Assembly: GCA_049890115.1 (NCBI GenBank)
Contig: JBMHCC010000034.1
Span: 56,261-120,260, forward strand
Source of the DNA: UBA685 sp049890115
Lineage (GTDB): Bacteria > Pseudomonadota > Alphaproteobacteria > Puniceispirillales > Puniceispirillaceae
DNA length: 64,000 nucleotides
Reading direction: 5' to 3'
The notes beneath the pieces are model-generated. The model saw only the letters and a list, made by a program, of their open reading frames with translations. It did not search any database and was not told the origin of the DNA. Position numbers and translations under genes: made by a program. Shown here piece after piece: positions 1-8,129 of the stretch. Numbering within the stretch: position 1 is the stretch's first letter; each line of letters starts with the position of its first letter.

Positions 1-65
1 AAGGCAGCCACATCAGCAGCTGATTTAAATTGTCTTTGATATAATCGTGCAATGGCAGGTTTCAT
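1..65 (-). CDS. Unidentified protein, N-terminal fragment cut by window edge
   Basis: An ATG at position 65 on the minus strand opens a frame that runs off the left edge with no stop, giving about 21 residues beginning MKPAIARLYQRQ. It starts 21 bases after the stop of the nucleotide cyclase gene in the same direction, so it may be the last or a later gene of the Sia-like operon. The fragment is too short to assign. A SiaA-type phosphatase would be of interest here, but nothing in these residues shows it. Confidence 0.5.
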   Translation of the reverse strand, partial: MKPAIARLYQRQFKSAADVAA

Positions 66-86
66 AACAAACTACTCTTCTTCATC

Positions 87-1073
87 CTAAAAGGAGTCTA
101 TTTCAATTTGTGCCAAAGCTTCTTTGAGAATCAGCGACACTTCTTTTTTATCTTCAAGGGATGCGGTATCAAGATAGAGACGATAGCCAGGGCCTGAATC
201 GGTAATAATCGCTTTATTCATGCCATCCTGATTAGCTTGGGCTTGGTAAAGGGTGACTTCATGTTTGCGTCCTTGCAAGGTGGTTGTCATCACTTCCTGA
301 CAGCGAAAATGGCTTCGTACCAACATTGATGTGTCTTCAGATAATAAAACGCTATCAGGGTCACATAATGCCTGAATGCGCGATGCTTCATTCACCACAT
401 TGCCAATGGCGGTATAATGTAATCTTTCGGTAGAACCAAAATTGCCAACATTACAATAGCCTGTTGATAATCCCATCCGCACATGCACAGGCAGGCTGAC
501 ACCTTCATCAGCCCATTTCATCCGTAAAAGCTGAAGCTTTTCTTGCATTTCAAGTGCCATGGCAACCGCAGCTCTGGCATCATTATCTGGCCCTTTCGAT
601 TGCGGAGCGCCAAAAAATATGACAATCGCATCACCAATAAATTGATCAAGCGTTCCGCCCCACCGTGAACATATCATGGCCATCTCAGTGAAATAATCTG
701 TCATTAATCTGGCAAGCTGTTCAGGCTCTAGACGCTCTGTGATAGAGGTGAAACCGACAATATCAGAGAAAAAAACGGTAATCTCTTCGCGCTTATTGCG
801 CGGCAGTTGTTCCTCGCCATCACGCATAAGGGCGCTGACCACTGTTTCAGGAACAAAGCGTGACAAATTCTGCGTTATTTTGCCAAGCTTACTATTGGCT
901 TCTGTTAATTTGGCTTCGTTAGCATCTGATAATTTTACCAGCCTGTTAAGCTGGCGCAGATGACGTTCATATTGTTTGCTGAGTTGCGCCAGCGATGTGG
1001 CAAGTGCCTCTTTATCAGTTGCCTCATCTGCCAGTAAATCTTTGATCTGTTCCAGAAGAGCTTCAGGCTTCAT
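87..1073 (-). CDS. Class III adenylate/guanylate cyclase with N-terminal coiled coil
   Basis: A soluble 328-residue protein with no membrane segment. Residues 1 to about 70 look like a helical coiled-coil stalk rich in Leu, Lys and Glu. Residues 95-275 form a class III cyclase domain. Both metal-binding aspartates are present, D104 in FFSDIVGFT and D148 in FIGDAIVIFFG, and the transition-state pair N228 and R232 is kept in VVNEASR. The two residues that normally select the purine differ: the usual Lys is Q144 and the usual Asp is N225, so the substrate (ATP or GTP) cannot be read from sequence. It overlaps the SiaC-like gene by 4 bp (ATGA), implying coupled translation. In the Pseudomonas Sia pathway this slot holds a diguanylate cyclase with a similar stalk, which suggests that SiaC binds and activates this cyclase. 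Confidence 0.88.
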   Translation of the reverse strand: MKPEALLEQIKDLLADEATDKEALATSLAQLSKQYERHLRQLNRLVKLSDANEAKLTEANSKLGKITQNLSRFVPETVVSALMRDGEEQLPRNKREEITVFFSDIVGFTSITERLEPEQLARLMTDYFTEMAMICSRWGGTLDQFIGDAIVIFFGAPQSKGPDNDARAAVAMALEMQEKLQLLRMKWADEGVSLPVHVRMGLSTGYCNVGNFGSTERLHYTAIGNVVNEASRIQALCDPDSVLLSEDTSMLVRSHFRCQEVMTTTLQGRKHEVTLYQAQANQDGMNKAIITDSGPGYRLYLDTASLEDKKEVSLILKEALAQIEIDSF

Positions 1074-1456
1074 GCGTTGCTTTCAAGTTCCATAATATCA
1101 ACGCTAATATTATCCACGTCAGCAGATATATCTTCGGCAAATTCGCGTGTGATATCATCATCTGGGTCACAATACCACGCAATCGTGATCTGGCGGCCTG
1201 TTTCTGCTTCGCTATCTAGCATGTCTAAAAATTCCATTAAGGCTCTGGCAGAGCTGGAATTAAAATAGGTGAGTTTAATATCAACAGAAAACGCACCCTT
1301 ATAGTCAGCAAAATAGCTTTCTAGCTGATTATGGATTTGCTCATAAAATGTTGGTACATCTTCTGGATATGATTCGCCGATCAATGATAATTTAGCAGCC
1401 TCATCATCTAATAAAATCGCTGGTGTTCTTGCGGTAGCATCTAGTGAAAATCTCAT
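1070..1456 (-). CDS. siaC: SiaC-like (DUF1987) regulatory phosphoprotein
   Basis: A small DUF1987 protein of 128 residues from the ATG at 1456, chosen because AGGA lies a few bases upstream; a longer frame exists only from a TTG at 1492. The family hallmark YFNSSSAR is present. In P. aeruginosa SiaC the matching YFNTSS threonine (T68) is phosphorylated by SiaB. Here a serine (S67) sits at that place, still a possible phosphoacceptor. The conserved WYCDPDDD segment follows. The family acts as a partner switch: unphosphorylated SiaC stimulates its cyclase. It lies between the kinase-like gene and the cyclase, with 28 bases to the former and a 4-bp overlap with the latter. Family assignment is from motif memory. 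Confidence 0.85.
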   Translation of the reverse strand: MRFSLDATARTPAILLDDEAAKLSLIGESYPEDVPTFYEQIHNQLESYFADYKGAFSVDIKLTYFNSSSARALMEFLDMLDSEAETGRQITIAWYCDPDDDITREFAEDISADVDNISVDIMELESNA

Positions 1457-1484
1457 AGTCCTGTCATCCCATCCAGTGCTGCAC

Positions 1485-2039
1485 TTACACAATCGCTTTG
1501 ATCATGAAGAATTTGAAACCATCAATGCCATCTTGCACCTCAAAGGTGAGAGGCAGGGATGCTCGTCTTGCGATCTCAATAAGCCCTAGCGAGGCACCTT
1601 TAGATGTTTCTTCACTTGGCTGACGTAATTTTTGACGATACATAGCACGCAGCTCATCAGATGATGAATTGGCAAGCTCATCAATACGCAATGATAAATC
1701 AGTGGCTTCTTCATTGGTCACAAAATTACCAGCTAGCACATTCAGCTTGCCGCTATTTTCTGAAATCAGAACAATGCCAAAAGATGGCTTGGCACCAGTA
1801 TCAAGTGCCACAGGCTGCGGGCCATCATCGCCATAACGAATAATGTTCTGCATCAATTCCACAAAGATAGAAAACACATTGCGAATCTGATGGTCATCAT
1901 TGACGTGATTCGATAGCCGTTCGCGCAATGTATCACCAACGGCACGCAAAATATCTTCGGAAACATAGCCAGAATAACTCAGGACAAATTCATCCTTGAG
2001 CAATAGCTGACTGAATTGGTTAAAACGATCAAAATCCAT
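1485..2039 (-). CDS. siaB: SiaB-like (DUF6272) protein kinase
   Basis: A 184-residue protein matching the SiaB family, a variant of the GHKL fold that phosphorylates SiaC. The N-box-like motif ELMQNIIRYG lies near residues 62-71, and a glycine-rich ATP-lid motif GASLGLIEIARRAS lies near 148-161. There is no receiver or membrane domain. It is the first gene of a three-gene minus-strand operon with the SiaC-like protein and a nucleotide cyclase. No SiaA-like PP2C phosphatase is visible in the window, so the input to the switch is unknown. The role is inferred by homology to the P. aeruginosa pathway. Confidence 0.82.
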   Translation of the reverse strand: MDFDRFNQFSQLLLKDEFVLSYSGYVSEDILRAVGDTLRERLSNHVNDDHQIRNVFSIFVELMQNIIRYGDDGPQPVALDTGAKPSFGIVLISENSGKLNVLAGNFVTNEEATDLSLRIDELANSSSDELRAMYRQKLRQPSEETSKGASLGLIEIARRASLPLTFEVQDGIDGFKFFMIKAIV

Positions 2040-2120
2040 CTGTCACATGCCAGTTAAAAGCGTTACCTCTAAGATGGTTGCATTAAAACTAAAGTTCAAG
2101 CAAAAACAGACTTTTGATGC

Positions 2121-2525
2121 TTAAGATTGATGCCAAGGCAGCCCTCTGGCACGCCATCCTTCGATAGAATTGCGATGACCATTCTCATCAGTGCGTCCCT
2201 CATAGCCTTCTGTCATATTTGTGACATCGGTATAACCAGCTTCGATTAGGCTTTGTGCAGCAGCAGCTGAACGCCCGCCAATCCGGCACATGATGATGAT
2301 AGGTGTATCTTTAGAGGCATAGGTTGAGACATTATCAACAAAATTAGTATTGAGCTGATTAGACATTGAGGTCCATTCAATCAGCAGTGCTTTTTTACCA
2401 ATAGAGTCAAGGTTGGGAGTGCCAAGTAATTGCCATTCAATCGTCGCACGGCAATCTATCAGAAGTGCTTTGGCATCATTTTGCAGCATTTCATAACAAT
2501 CTTGCGGATTTGCCTCTTTCATCAT
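2121..2525 (-). CDS. Rhodanese-like domain protein
   Basis: A single-domain rhodanese of 134 residues. The active-site loop CRIGGRS supplies the cysteine that would carry a persulfide, and the family signature GYTDVTNMTEGYEG follows. The ATG at 2525 is preferred over the upstream ATG at 2546 because an AGGGGTGG Shine-Dalgarno sequence sits 5 bases before it and two ATG codons are in tandem. The frame is complete, with no signal peptide, so it is a cytoplasmic sulfurtransferase-type protein. The natural acceptor is unknown. It lies upstream of the Sia-like genes with an 81-base gap and is probably a separate unit. Confidence 0.85.
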   Translation of the reverse strand: MMKEANPQDCYEMLQNDAKALLIDCRATIEWQLLGTPNLDSIGKKALLIEWTSMSNQLNTNFVDNVSTYASKDTPIIIMCRIGGRSAAAAQSLIEAGYTDVTNMTEGYEGRTDENGHRNSIEGWRARGLPWHQS

Positions 2526-2658
2526 AGCGCCACCCCTTTTTTTCACCTGACAACCTGTCTTCTTGGCAAAATAACTTGCCTCTATCTATGAATGGTATCA
2601 ACATGGCGTCAGGAATGCAAAACTCTCCTTATTTTTTCTTTGTTACAGGTAAATAGTC

Positions 2659-3657
2659 ATGTTTAAAGCCGTTATTGTGTCAGAAATAGATGATCAACCC
2701 GTTACCGCTTCAGTTGAAGAAGTTGACGATAATTTCCTCTCAGAAGATGGTGATGTCACAGTTGATATTCACTATAGCACAATCAATTACAAAGATGGTC
2801 TGGTGTTGGCTGGCAAGGGGCGTTTGGTGCGCGATTATCCGCGCATTCCAGGCATTGATTTTGCTGGTGTTGTGTCAGCATCATCAGATACACGCTATCA
2901 AATCGGAGATAAGGTTATCTTGACAGGCTGGCGTGTGGGTGAAGCATGGCATGGCGGGTTGGCGCAAAAAGCACGTGTTAAGGCAGATTGGCTTGTGCCA
3001 TGTCCTGATGGTCTGTCTTTGCAAGATGCGATGGCACTTGGCACAGCTGGCCTGACAGCGATTTTTGGCATTGATGCCCTAGAGGCGCATGGTCTTCGCG
3101 CTGATAATGGGCCTGTATTGGTCACAGGTGTAACAGGCGGTGTTGGCTCTGTTGCTGCGATGATGCTGGCAGCATCTGGCTATCAGGTGGCTGGTGTTAC
3201 TGGCAGGGCTGATCAGCATGGTGATTATCTCACATCTCTTGGGGTCTCCACCATCATTGACAGAGCAGAGATTGCAGAGGCGAGCGAGCGGCCAATGGAA
3301 AGCGCTAGATGGGCTGGCTGTATTGATTCTGTTGGTGGTGCAATGCTGGCACGGATTTTGGGCCAATTACAATATGGCGGATCAGTGGCAGCGATTGGTA
3401 ATGCTGGCGGTGTGGCCGTTCCTGCCAATGTGATACCGTTTTTGCTTCGCGGTGTGAATTTGCTTGGTATTGATTCTGTGATGCGCCCTTATGAGCAACG
3501 CATTGCTGCTTGGCAGCGTGTGGCATCTGATATGCCACGTGACAAGCTGGCAGATATGACAAGCATTATTGGCCTGAATGAGGTGATACAAACTGGTCAG
3601 GATATTCTGAAAGGCCAGATAAAAGGCCGCATCATTGTTGATGTCAATCAAAGCTAA
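2659..3657 (+). CDS. acuI: Acryloyl-CoA reductase, AcuI/YhdH family (MDR)
   Basis: A medium-chain dehydrogenase/reductase of 332 residues, the usual length for AcuI/YhdH. NYKDGL (residues 43-48), IPGID (63-67) and the nucleotide-binding loop TGVTGGVGSVA (156-166) fit the zinc-free NADPH-dependent subgroup. AcuI reduces toxic acryloyl-CoA to propionyl-CoA, the detoxifying step after DMSP is cleaved to acrylate. Context supports that role: a DddP-type DMSP lyase lies 1.4 kb downstream on the same strand with one gene between. YhdH-type reductases also occur without DMSP genes, so the specific substrate rests on context. Confidence 0.86.
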   Translation: MFKAVIVSEIDDQPVTASVEEVDDNFLSEDGDVTVDIHYSTINYKDGLVLAGKGRLVRDYPRIPGIDFAGVVSASSDTRYQIGDKVILTGWRVGEAWHGGLAQKARVKADWLVPCPDGLSLQDAMALGTAGLTAIFGIDALEAHGLRADNGPVLVTGVTGGVGSVAAMMLAASGYQVAGVTGRADQHGDYLTSLGVSTIIDRAEIAEASERPMESARWAGCIDSVGGAMLARILGQLQYGGSVAAIGNAGGVAVPANVIPFLLRGVNLLGIDSVMRPYEQRIAAWQRVASDMPRDKLADMTSIIGLNEVIQTGQDILKGQIKGRIIVDVNQS

Positions 3658-3686
3658 GGCTTCGTAAAACTATAAGGAGATAGAAA

Positions 3687-4913
3687 ATGGCTGTCATTAA
3701 ACAGGTTACAATCACAAACCGAAATGGCAGCCAGCTGGCAGCAAAGCTGAATATGCCACAAGGTCAGATGTGTGGCACAGCTGTTTTCGCACATTGTTTT
3801 ACCTGTTCAAAAGATACACTGGCTGCTGCGCGCGTAGCACAAGGGCTGGCAGAGCAAGGCATTGCTGTATTGCGATTTGATTTTACCGGGCTTGGTCAGT
3901 CTGAAGGTGATTTTGGCAGCTCTGGTTTTGGTGGTAATCTATCTGATTTAGAAGATGTCTGTCAGTGGCTTGGTGATGCGTTGCAAGCCCCAGATATTCT
4001 CATTGGTCATTCGCTTGGTGGGGCAGCTGTTTTGGCACTTGCCTCACAGCGTCCGCAATTTAAAGGTGTTGCCACGATCGGCGCACCAGCTGTGGCATCT
4101 CATGTTTTACATCTATTTGACGGTGCAGATGAGACGATTAGCACAACAGGACGTGCTGAGGTGATGATTGGCGGGCGTCCTTTTTCGGTTGGCAAAGCCT
4201 TTATTGATGATTTAAGGCAACGAACAAGCCTTGATCATATCACAGCTCTGAAAGCTGATTTATTGATTTTGCATGCCCCACAAGACACGATTGTGGGGAT
4301 TGAAAATGCTGCTGAGATTTTTACCGCTGCCAGACACCCGAAAAGTTTTATCTCGCTTGATAAGGCTAATCATTTACTAACAGATAAAGCAGATGCCAGC
4401 TTTGTTGCAGCAATGATAGCTAGCTGGGCAAAACGCCTTATGGCGCCGCAAACGGCCTTGCCTGAAGCAGCCGAAGGCCATGTGGTGGTGCGAACCAGCC
4501 CTGATGGTCCTTTTGCCCTTAATATTGCAGCAGGGGCGCATCTGATGCGTGCTGATGAACCTGTTGATGTGCCAGGCGGCCTTGATTCAGGGCCAGCGCC
4601 TTATGATTTTCTGCTATCTGGTCTTGGTGCCTGTACAGCGATGACCTTGCGCATGTATGCCGCACGCAAAAACTGGCCGCTAGAGGATGTTGATGTGACG
4701 CTTTTGCATGAAAAACGCCACAAAATAGATGCCGGCCACACAGGTGAGGCAGCTGATAACAGGCTTGATCACATGCAGCGCCTGATTACCATTACTGGCC
4801 AGCTTGATGAGGAACAGCGCGCAAGATTGCTTGAAATCGCAGATAAATGCCCGGTTCATAAATCATTAGAGGCTGGCATTGCGATATCGACCAGTCTTAA
4901 TGAGCCGCAATAA
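3687..4913 (+). CDS. Bifunctional alpha/beta hydrolase-OsmC fusion protein
   Basis: A 408-residue two-domain protein. Residues 1-255 are a serine alpha/beta hydrolase with the nucleophile elbow GHSLGG at S109, an acid in the LHAPQDTIV segment and a late histidine in KANHLL. Residues about 265-405 are an OsmC/Ohr-like domain with two cysteines in the usual places (LGACTAM and ADKCPVHK), which typically reduces organic hydroperoxides. This fusion is a known family. It starts 29 bases after acuI with TAAGGAGAT upstream of the ATG, so the two are probably cotranscribed. A role in handling acrylate- or peroxide-derived electrophiles during DMSP use is a guess from position. Confidence 0.87.
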   Translation: MAVIKQVTITNRNGSQLAAKLNMPQGQMCGTAVFAHCFTCSKDTLAAARVAQGLAEQGIAVLRFDFTGLGQSEGDFGSSGFGGNLSDLEDVCQWLGDALQAPDILIGHSLGGAAVLALASQRPQFKGVATIGAPAVASHVLHLFDGADETISTTGRAEVMIGGRPFSVGKAFIDDLRQRTSLDHITALKADLLILHAPQDTIVGIENAAEIFTAARHPKSFISLDKANHLLTDKADASFVAAMIASWAKRLMAPQTALPEAAEGHVVVRTSPDGPFALNIAAGAHLMRADEPVDVPGGLDSGPAPYDFLLSGLGACTAMTLRMYAARKNWPLEDVDVTLLHEKRHKIDAGHTGEAADNRLDHMQRLITITGQLDEEQRARLLEIADKCPVHKSLEAGIAISTSLNEPQ

Positions 4914-5095
4914 GCGCAATTTCGACATCATAGGGCGTAAATATTCAAATTAGGCCTGCTTAATATTGGTTACCGTGAAGATAGAGGACGGTTATGTGAT
5001 GATGTTGCATCGCCTTTGTGCGGGCATCATCAGATAGTCTGGGACGGCATCTTTATTGTGAAATGTGGCTAAAGACAGATAAAGGATTGGTTGAA

Positions 5096-6424
5096 GTGGA
5101 TAGCTTGATTGTCGGTTCAAACCGTAAAATTGACCCTACACGCCGTGCGCATTTAAAGCCGGATATGACACCTGATGATAATAATCGGGTTGAAATTGGA
5201 CCAACAGGTCTTGCTTTTGCTGAATGGGCAGAAGCTGGGCTGACTGCCCCTGATATGCCAGCTTTACGTGAGTATCGCTTGCGCCGCTTGCAAGAGCAGA
5301 TCCGTAAAGCTGATTGTGCTGGCTTGTTGCTCTTTGACCCGCTTAATATCCGCTATGCGACTGACACAACCAATATGCAGCTTTGGACGACACATAATGC
5401 TGCCAGAGCCTGTTTTGTGCCGCCTGAAGGTAAGATGATCTTGTGGGATTTCCATAATTGTGAGCATCTTTCAGCCCATTTGCCATTAGTTGGTGAGCTG
5501 CGTGGCGGTGCGTCTTTTTTCTATTTTGAAACAGGTGATCAGACACAAAAGCACGCTGACCATTTCGCTGCTGAGCTTGTCGATATCATGCATCATTACG
5601 CGCCAAATAATAAACGCATTGCGATTGATAAGATTGAAAATGCTGGCTATGCCGCCTTATTAGGCCATAATGTTGAGATTCTGGATGGTCAGGTTTTAAC
5701 CGAATTAGGACGCGCCATTAAGAATGAAAATGAACTAAATGCGATGAGATGTGCCATTCATGCTTGTGAAATGGCTGTTGAAGAAATGCGTCAGCTTGTC
5801 CGTCCTGGTGTGACAGAAAATGATGTTTGGGCAGCGCTTCATGCTGGTAATATCAGACGTGGCGGTGAATGGATTGAAACACGCATTTTATCATCAGGGC
5901 CGCGGACAAATCCGTGGTTTCAGGAATCTGGCCCGCGCATTATGGAAGATGGTGATTTGCTGGCATTTGATACTGATCTGATTTCGACCTATGGTTATTG
6001 TTGTGATATTTCACGTACATGGCTAGTTGGTGATGCCAAGCCGACAGAGGCACAAAAAACGCTTTATCGTGATGCGCATGAGCATGTGATGACGAATATC
6101 CAGATTATCCAGCCTGGCATGAGCTTTGCTGAGGTCACAAAACAAGCGCACCGTCTGCCAGAAAAATATCGTGCCTTGCGCTATGGTGTATTGGCACATG
6201 GTATTGGTCTTTGCGATGAATATCCATCAATCCGGTATCCTGAAGATGTTGATGATCATGGCTATGGTGGCACAGTTGAGGTCGGCATGACCTTATGTGT
6301 TGAGGCTTATTGCGGTGAAGAAGGCGGCAAGGAAGGCGTCAAGCTAGAAGAACAGGTTGTTGTCACTGATAAAGGGTGTGTGCCGTTATCACAATATCGC
6401 TATGAAGATGATTTGCTTGGGTAA
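5096..6424 (+). CDS. dddP: DMSP lyase DddP (M24 metallopeptidase fold)
   Basis: DddP cleaves dimethylsulfoniopropionate to dimethyl sulfide and acrylate. Sequence blocks typical of DddP are present, including RKIDPTR, FDPLNIRYATDTTNMQLW and GEWIETRILSSGPRTNPWFQ. The six metal ligands of the Roseovarius (Roseobacter-group) DddP, recalled as D295, D297, D307, H371, E406 and E421, map to D292, D294, D304, H368, E403 and E418 here, all with one constant offset. The proposed catalytic Asp (D374) and a nearby Tyr (Y363) are also kept. I chose the GTG at 5096 because AAAGGA lies 9 bases upstream and the length (442) then fits the family. A GTG at 5018 would add 26 residues with no visible ribosome site. 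Acrylate made here would feed AcuI. Confidence 0.9.
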   Translation: MDSLIVGSNRKIDPTRRAHLKPDMTPDDNNRVEIGPTGLAFAEWAEAGLTAPDMPALREYRLRRLQEQIRKADCAGLLLFDPLNIRYATDTTNMQLWTTHNAARACFVPPEGKMILWDFHNCEHLSAHLPLVGELRGGASFFYFETGDQTQKHADHFAAELVDIMHHYAPNNKRIAIDKIENAGYAALLGHNVEILDGQVLTELGRAIKNENELNAMRCAIHACEMAVEEMRQLVRPGVTENDVWAALHAGNIRRGGEWIETRILSSGPRTNPWFQESGPRIMEDGDLLAFDTDLISTYGYCCDISRTWLVGDAKPTEAQKTLYRDAHEHVMTNIQIIQPGMSFAEVTKQAHRLPEKYRALRYGVLAHGIGLCDEYPSIRYPEDVDDHGYGGTVEVGMTLCVEAYCGEEGGKEGVKLEEQVVVTDKGCVPLSQYRYEDDLLG

Positions 6425-6451
6425 ATCAAGCCTGTTTATGCTTGCATAACC

Positions 6452-6485
6452 AAAGACGCCTTTTTTGAAAAGGGGCGTCTTTTTG
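6452..6485. terminator. Bidirectional rho-independent terminator between dddP and hpt
   Basis: The arms AAAGACGCC (6452-6460) and GGCGTCTTT (6474-6482) pair around an AT-rich loop that can extend the stem. T runs lie on the plus-strand 3' side and A runs on the other. It separates the convergent dddP and hpt genes and can serve both. Confidence 0.82.
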
Positions 6486-6495
6486 TTGTCATCTC

Positions 6496-7035
6496 TTATT
6501 TGCGGACAATCGCAATATGAGGCAAATTGCGCCCCTGCTGGGCATAATCAATGCCATAGCCAATGACAAAATCATCTGGAATTTCAAAGCCAACCCAATC
6601 AATGGCAACATCTACTTCACGCCGTGATGGTTTGTTTAAAAGCGTGCAGATAGATAGACTCTTTGGCTCTCTTGTTTTCAGAATATTAACCACCTGCGAC
6701 AAGGTATGGCCAGTATCAATGATATCTTCAATAATCAGCACATCACGATCTTTAATGCTGGTTTCGAGATCTTGAATAATCCGCACCTGACGTGATGACA
6801 CCATCTCATTGCCATAAGATGCCACAGTCATGAAATCAACTTCCACAGGCAGATCAAGATGGCGAACCAAATCAGCGATAAACACAAATGAGCCGCGTAA
6901 TAATCCAACCACAACCAGCTGATCTGTATTTTCATAATTTTCTGAAATAGCTTGTGATAATTCGCCAAGGCGTGCGGCAATTTCTGCCTCACTAATCAGG
7001 ATATCGATTGTTTCTCCAGTTGATAAAACAGACAT
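6496..7035 (-). CDS. hpt: Hypoxanthine phosphoribosyltransferase
   Basis: A purine salvage enzyme that makes IMP or GMP from hypoxanthine or guanine and PRPP. The PRPP-binding loop VLIIEDIIDTGHTL is present, together with the upstream GLLRGSFVF segment and the late GFEIPDDFVIGYGIDY block usual for HPRTs. I start it at the ATG at 7035 (179 residues), which has a GGTGGGG stretch just upstream; the frame is open back to a GTG at 7062. It is a stand-alone gene that converges on dddP and shares its terminator. Confidence 0.92.
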   Translation of the reverse strand: MSVLSTGETIDILISEAEIAARLGELSQAISENYENTDQLVVVGLLRGSFVFIADLVRHLDLPVEVDFMTVASYGNEMVSSRQVRIIQDLETSIKDRDVLIIEDIIDTGHTLSQVVNILKTREPKSLSICTLLNKPSRREVDVAIDWVGFEIPDDFVIGYGIDYAQQGRNLPHIAIVRK

Positions 7036-7211
7036 AGCCCCACCAAAATCCCAATAAGTCACATTCTTTTCTAGATTGTGATTGTCATTATCATCGCTTA
7101 GCCCATATCTAGCATTATGACAGGCTGATTGACCAGCATATTTTGTTCACTATGCTAGATGTGGCTTTGGGCGAACATTCAGTTCACGATTTATCTATCA
7201 GGAGATATGAC

Positions 7212-8081
7212 ATGGCAAAAATTGCATTTTTAGGATTAGGTGTTATGGGCGGACCAATGGCAGGCCATCTGGCAAATGCCGGTCATCAGCTTGTGGTTTA
7301 TAATCGCACCAAATCAAAGGCAGATGACTGGGTGAAAGCCTATGGTGGCAGTGCCGCTGATACACCTGCACAAGCAGCAGATGGCGCTGATTTTGTATTT
7401 GCTTGTGTTGGTGATGATAATGATGTGCGGGCTGTCACAACAGGCCCTGATGGGGCGTTTCACGCTATGGCAGCAGGCAGTGTCTTTATTGATAATACAA
7501 CCGCATCTGCTGGTGTGGCTCGTGAATTATCGGCGATTGCCTCAGATAGCGGTATTGGTTTTTTGGATGCGCCTGTCTCTGGCGGTCAGGCTGGCGCTGA
7601 AAATGGCAAGCTAACTGTGATGGTTGGCGGTGCTGAAGATGATTTTAGCAAAGCAGAACCCCTAATGGGATGCTATGGCGCCAAAGTGACATTAATGGGA
7701 CCATCAGGCGCTGGCCAGCTTACCAAGATGGTTAATCAGATTTGTATTGCTGGTTTGGTGCAAGGCCTGTCTGAAGCTCTTAATTTTGGCCAAAATGCTG
7801 GCCTTGATATGGATAGGGTTTTGGATGTGATTTCAGGTGGTGCTGCGCAAAGCTGGCAGATGGTGAATCGTGGTAATACGATGGTCAGGGATGAATTTGA
7901 TTTTGGTTTTGCGCTTGATTGGATGCGCAAAGATTTGCGTATCTGTTTTGAAGAAGCTGCCAATAATGGCTCACCTCTGCCTGTTACAGCACAGGTGGCA
8001 CAATTTTATGCCATGCTCTCAGAGCGTGGTTTTGGACGCAATGATACCTCAGCGCTGATTAAATTACTGCGCCACAAATAA
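7212..8081 (+). CDS. NAD(P)-dependent beta-hydroxyacid dehydrogenase (3-hydroxyisobutyrate dehydrogenase family)
   Basis: A 289-residue enzyme. The N-terminal Rossmann motif GLGVMGGPMAGHL, the substrate-binding signature DAPVSGG and the catalytic lysine in GQLTKMVNQ are all present. The family oxidises 3-hydroxyisobutyrate, tartronate semialdehyde, 4-hydroxybutyrate and similar hydroxyacids; the exact substrate cannot be read here. The ATG at 7212 follows AGGAGA with 7-base spacing, so I reject the longer frame from 7143. It converges on a succinate-semialdehyde dehydrogenase-type gene, and together the pair could process a hydroxyacid to a semialdehyde and then an acid (inference). Confidence 0.88.
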   Translation: MAKIAFLGLGVMGGPMAGHLANAGHQLVVYNRTKSKADDWVKAYGGSAADTPAQAADGADFVFACVGDDNDVRAVTTGPDGAFHAMAAGSVFIDNTTASAGVARELSAIASDSGIGFLDAPVSGGQAGAENGKLTVMVGGAEDDFSKAEPLMGCYGAKVTLMGPSGAGQLTKMVNQICIAGLVQGLSEALNFGQNAGLDMDRVLDVISGGAAQSWQMVNRGNTMVRDEFDFGFALDWMRKDLRICFEEAANNGSPLPVTAQVAQFYAMLSERGFGRNDTSALIKLLRHK

Positions 8082-8095
8082 CCAAGATCTTTTTT

Positions 8096-8129
8096 AAAAA
8101 AGGGAGTAGGCGGTTTAAACGCCGCCTAC
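8096..8129 (-). terminator. Rho-independent terminator of gabD
   Basis: On the minus strand GTAGGCGG (RC of 8122-8129) pairs with CCGCCTAC (RC of 8106-8113), followed by CTCCC and six T. The stop codon of gabD lies in the loop, so the hairpin overlaps the end of the coding region. Confidence 0.75.
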
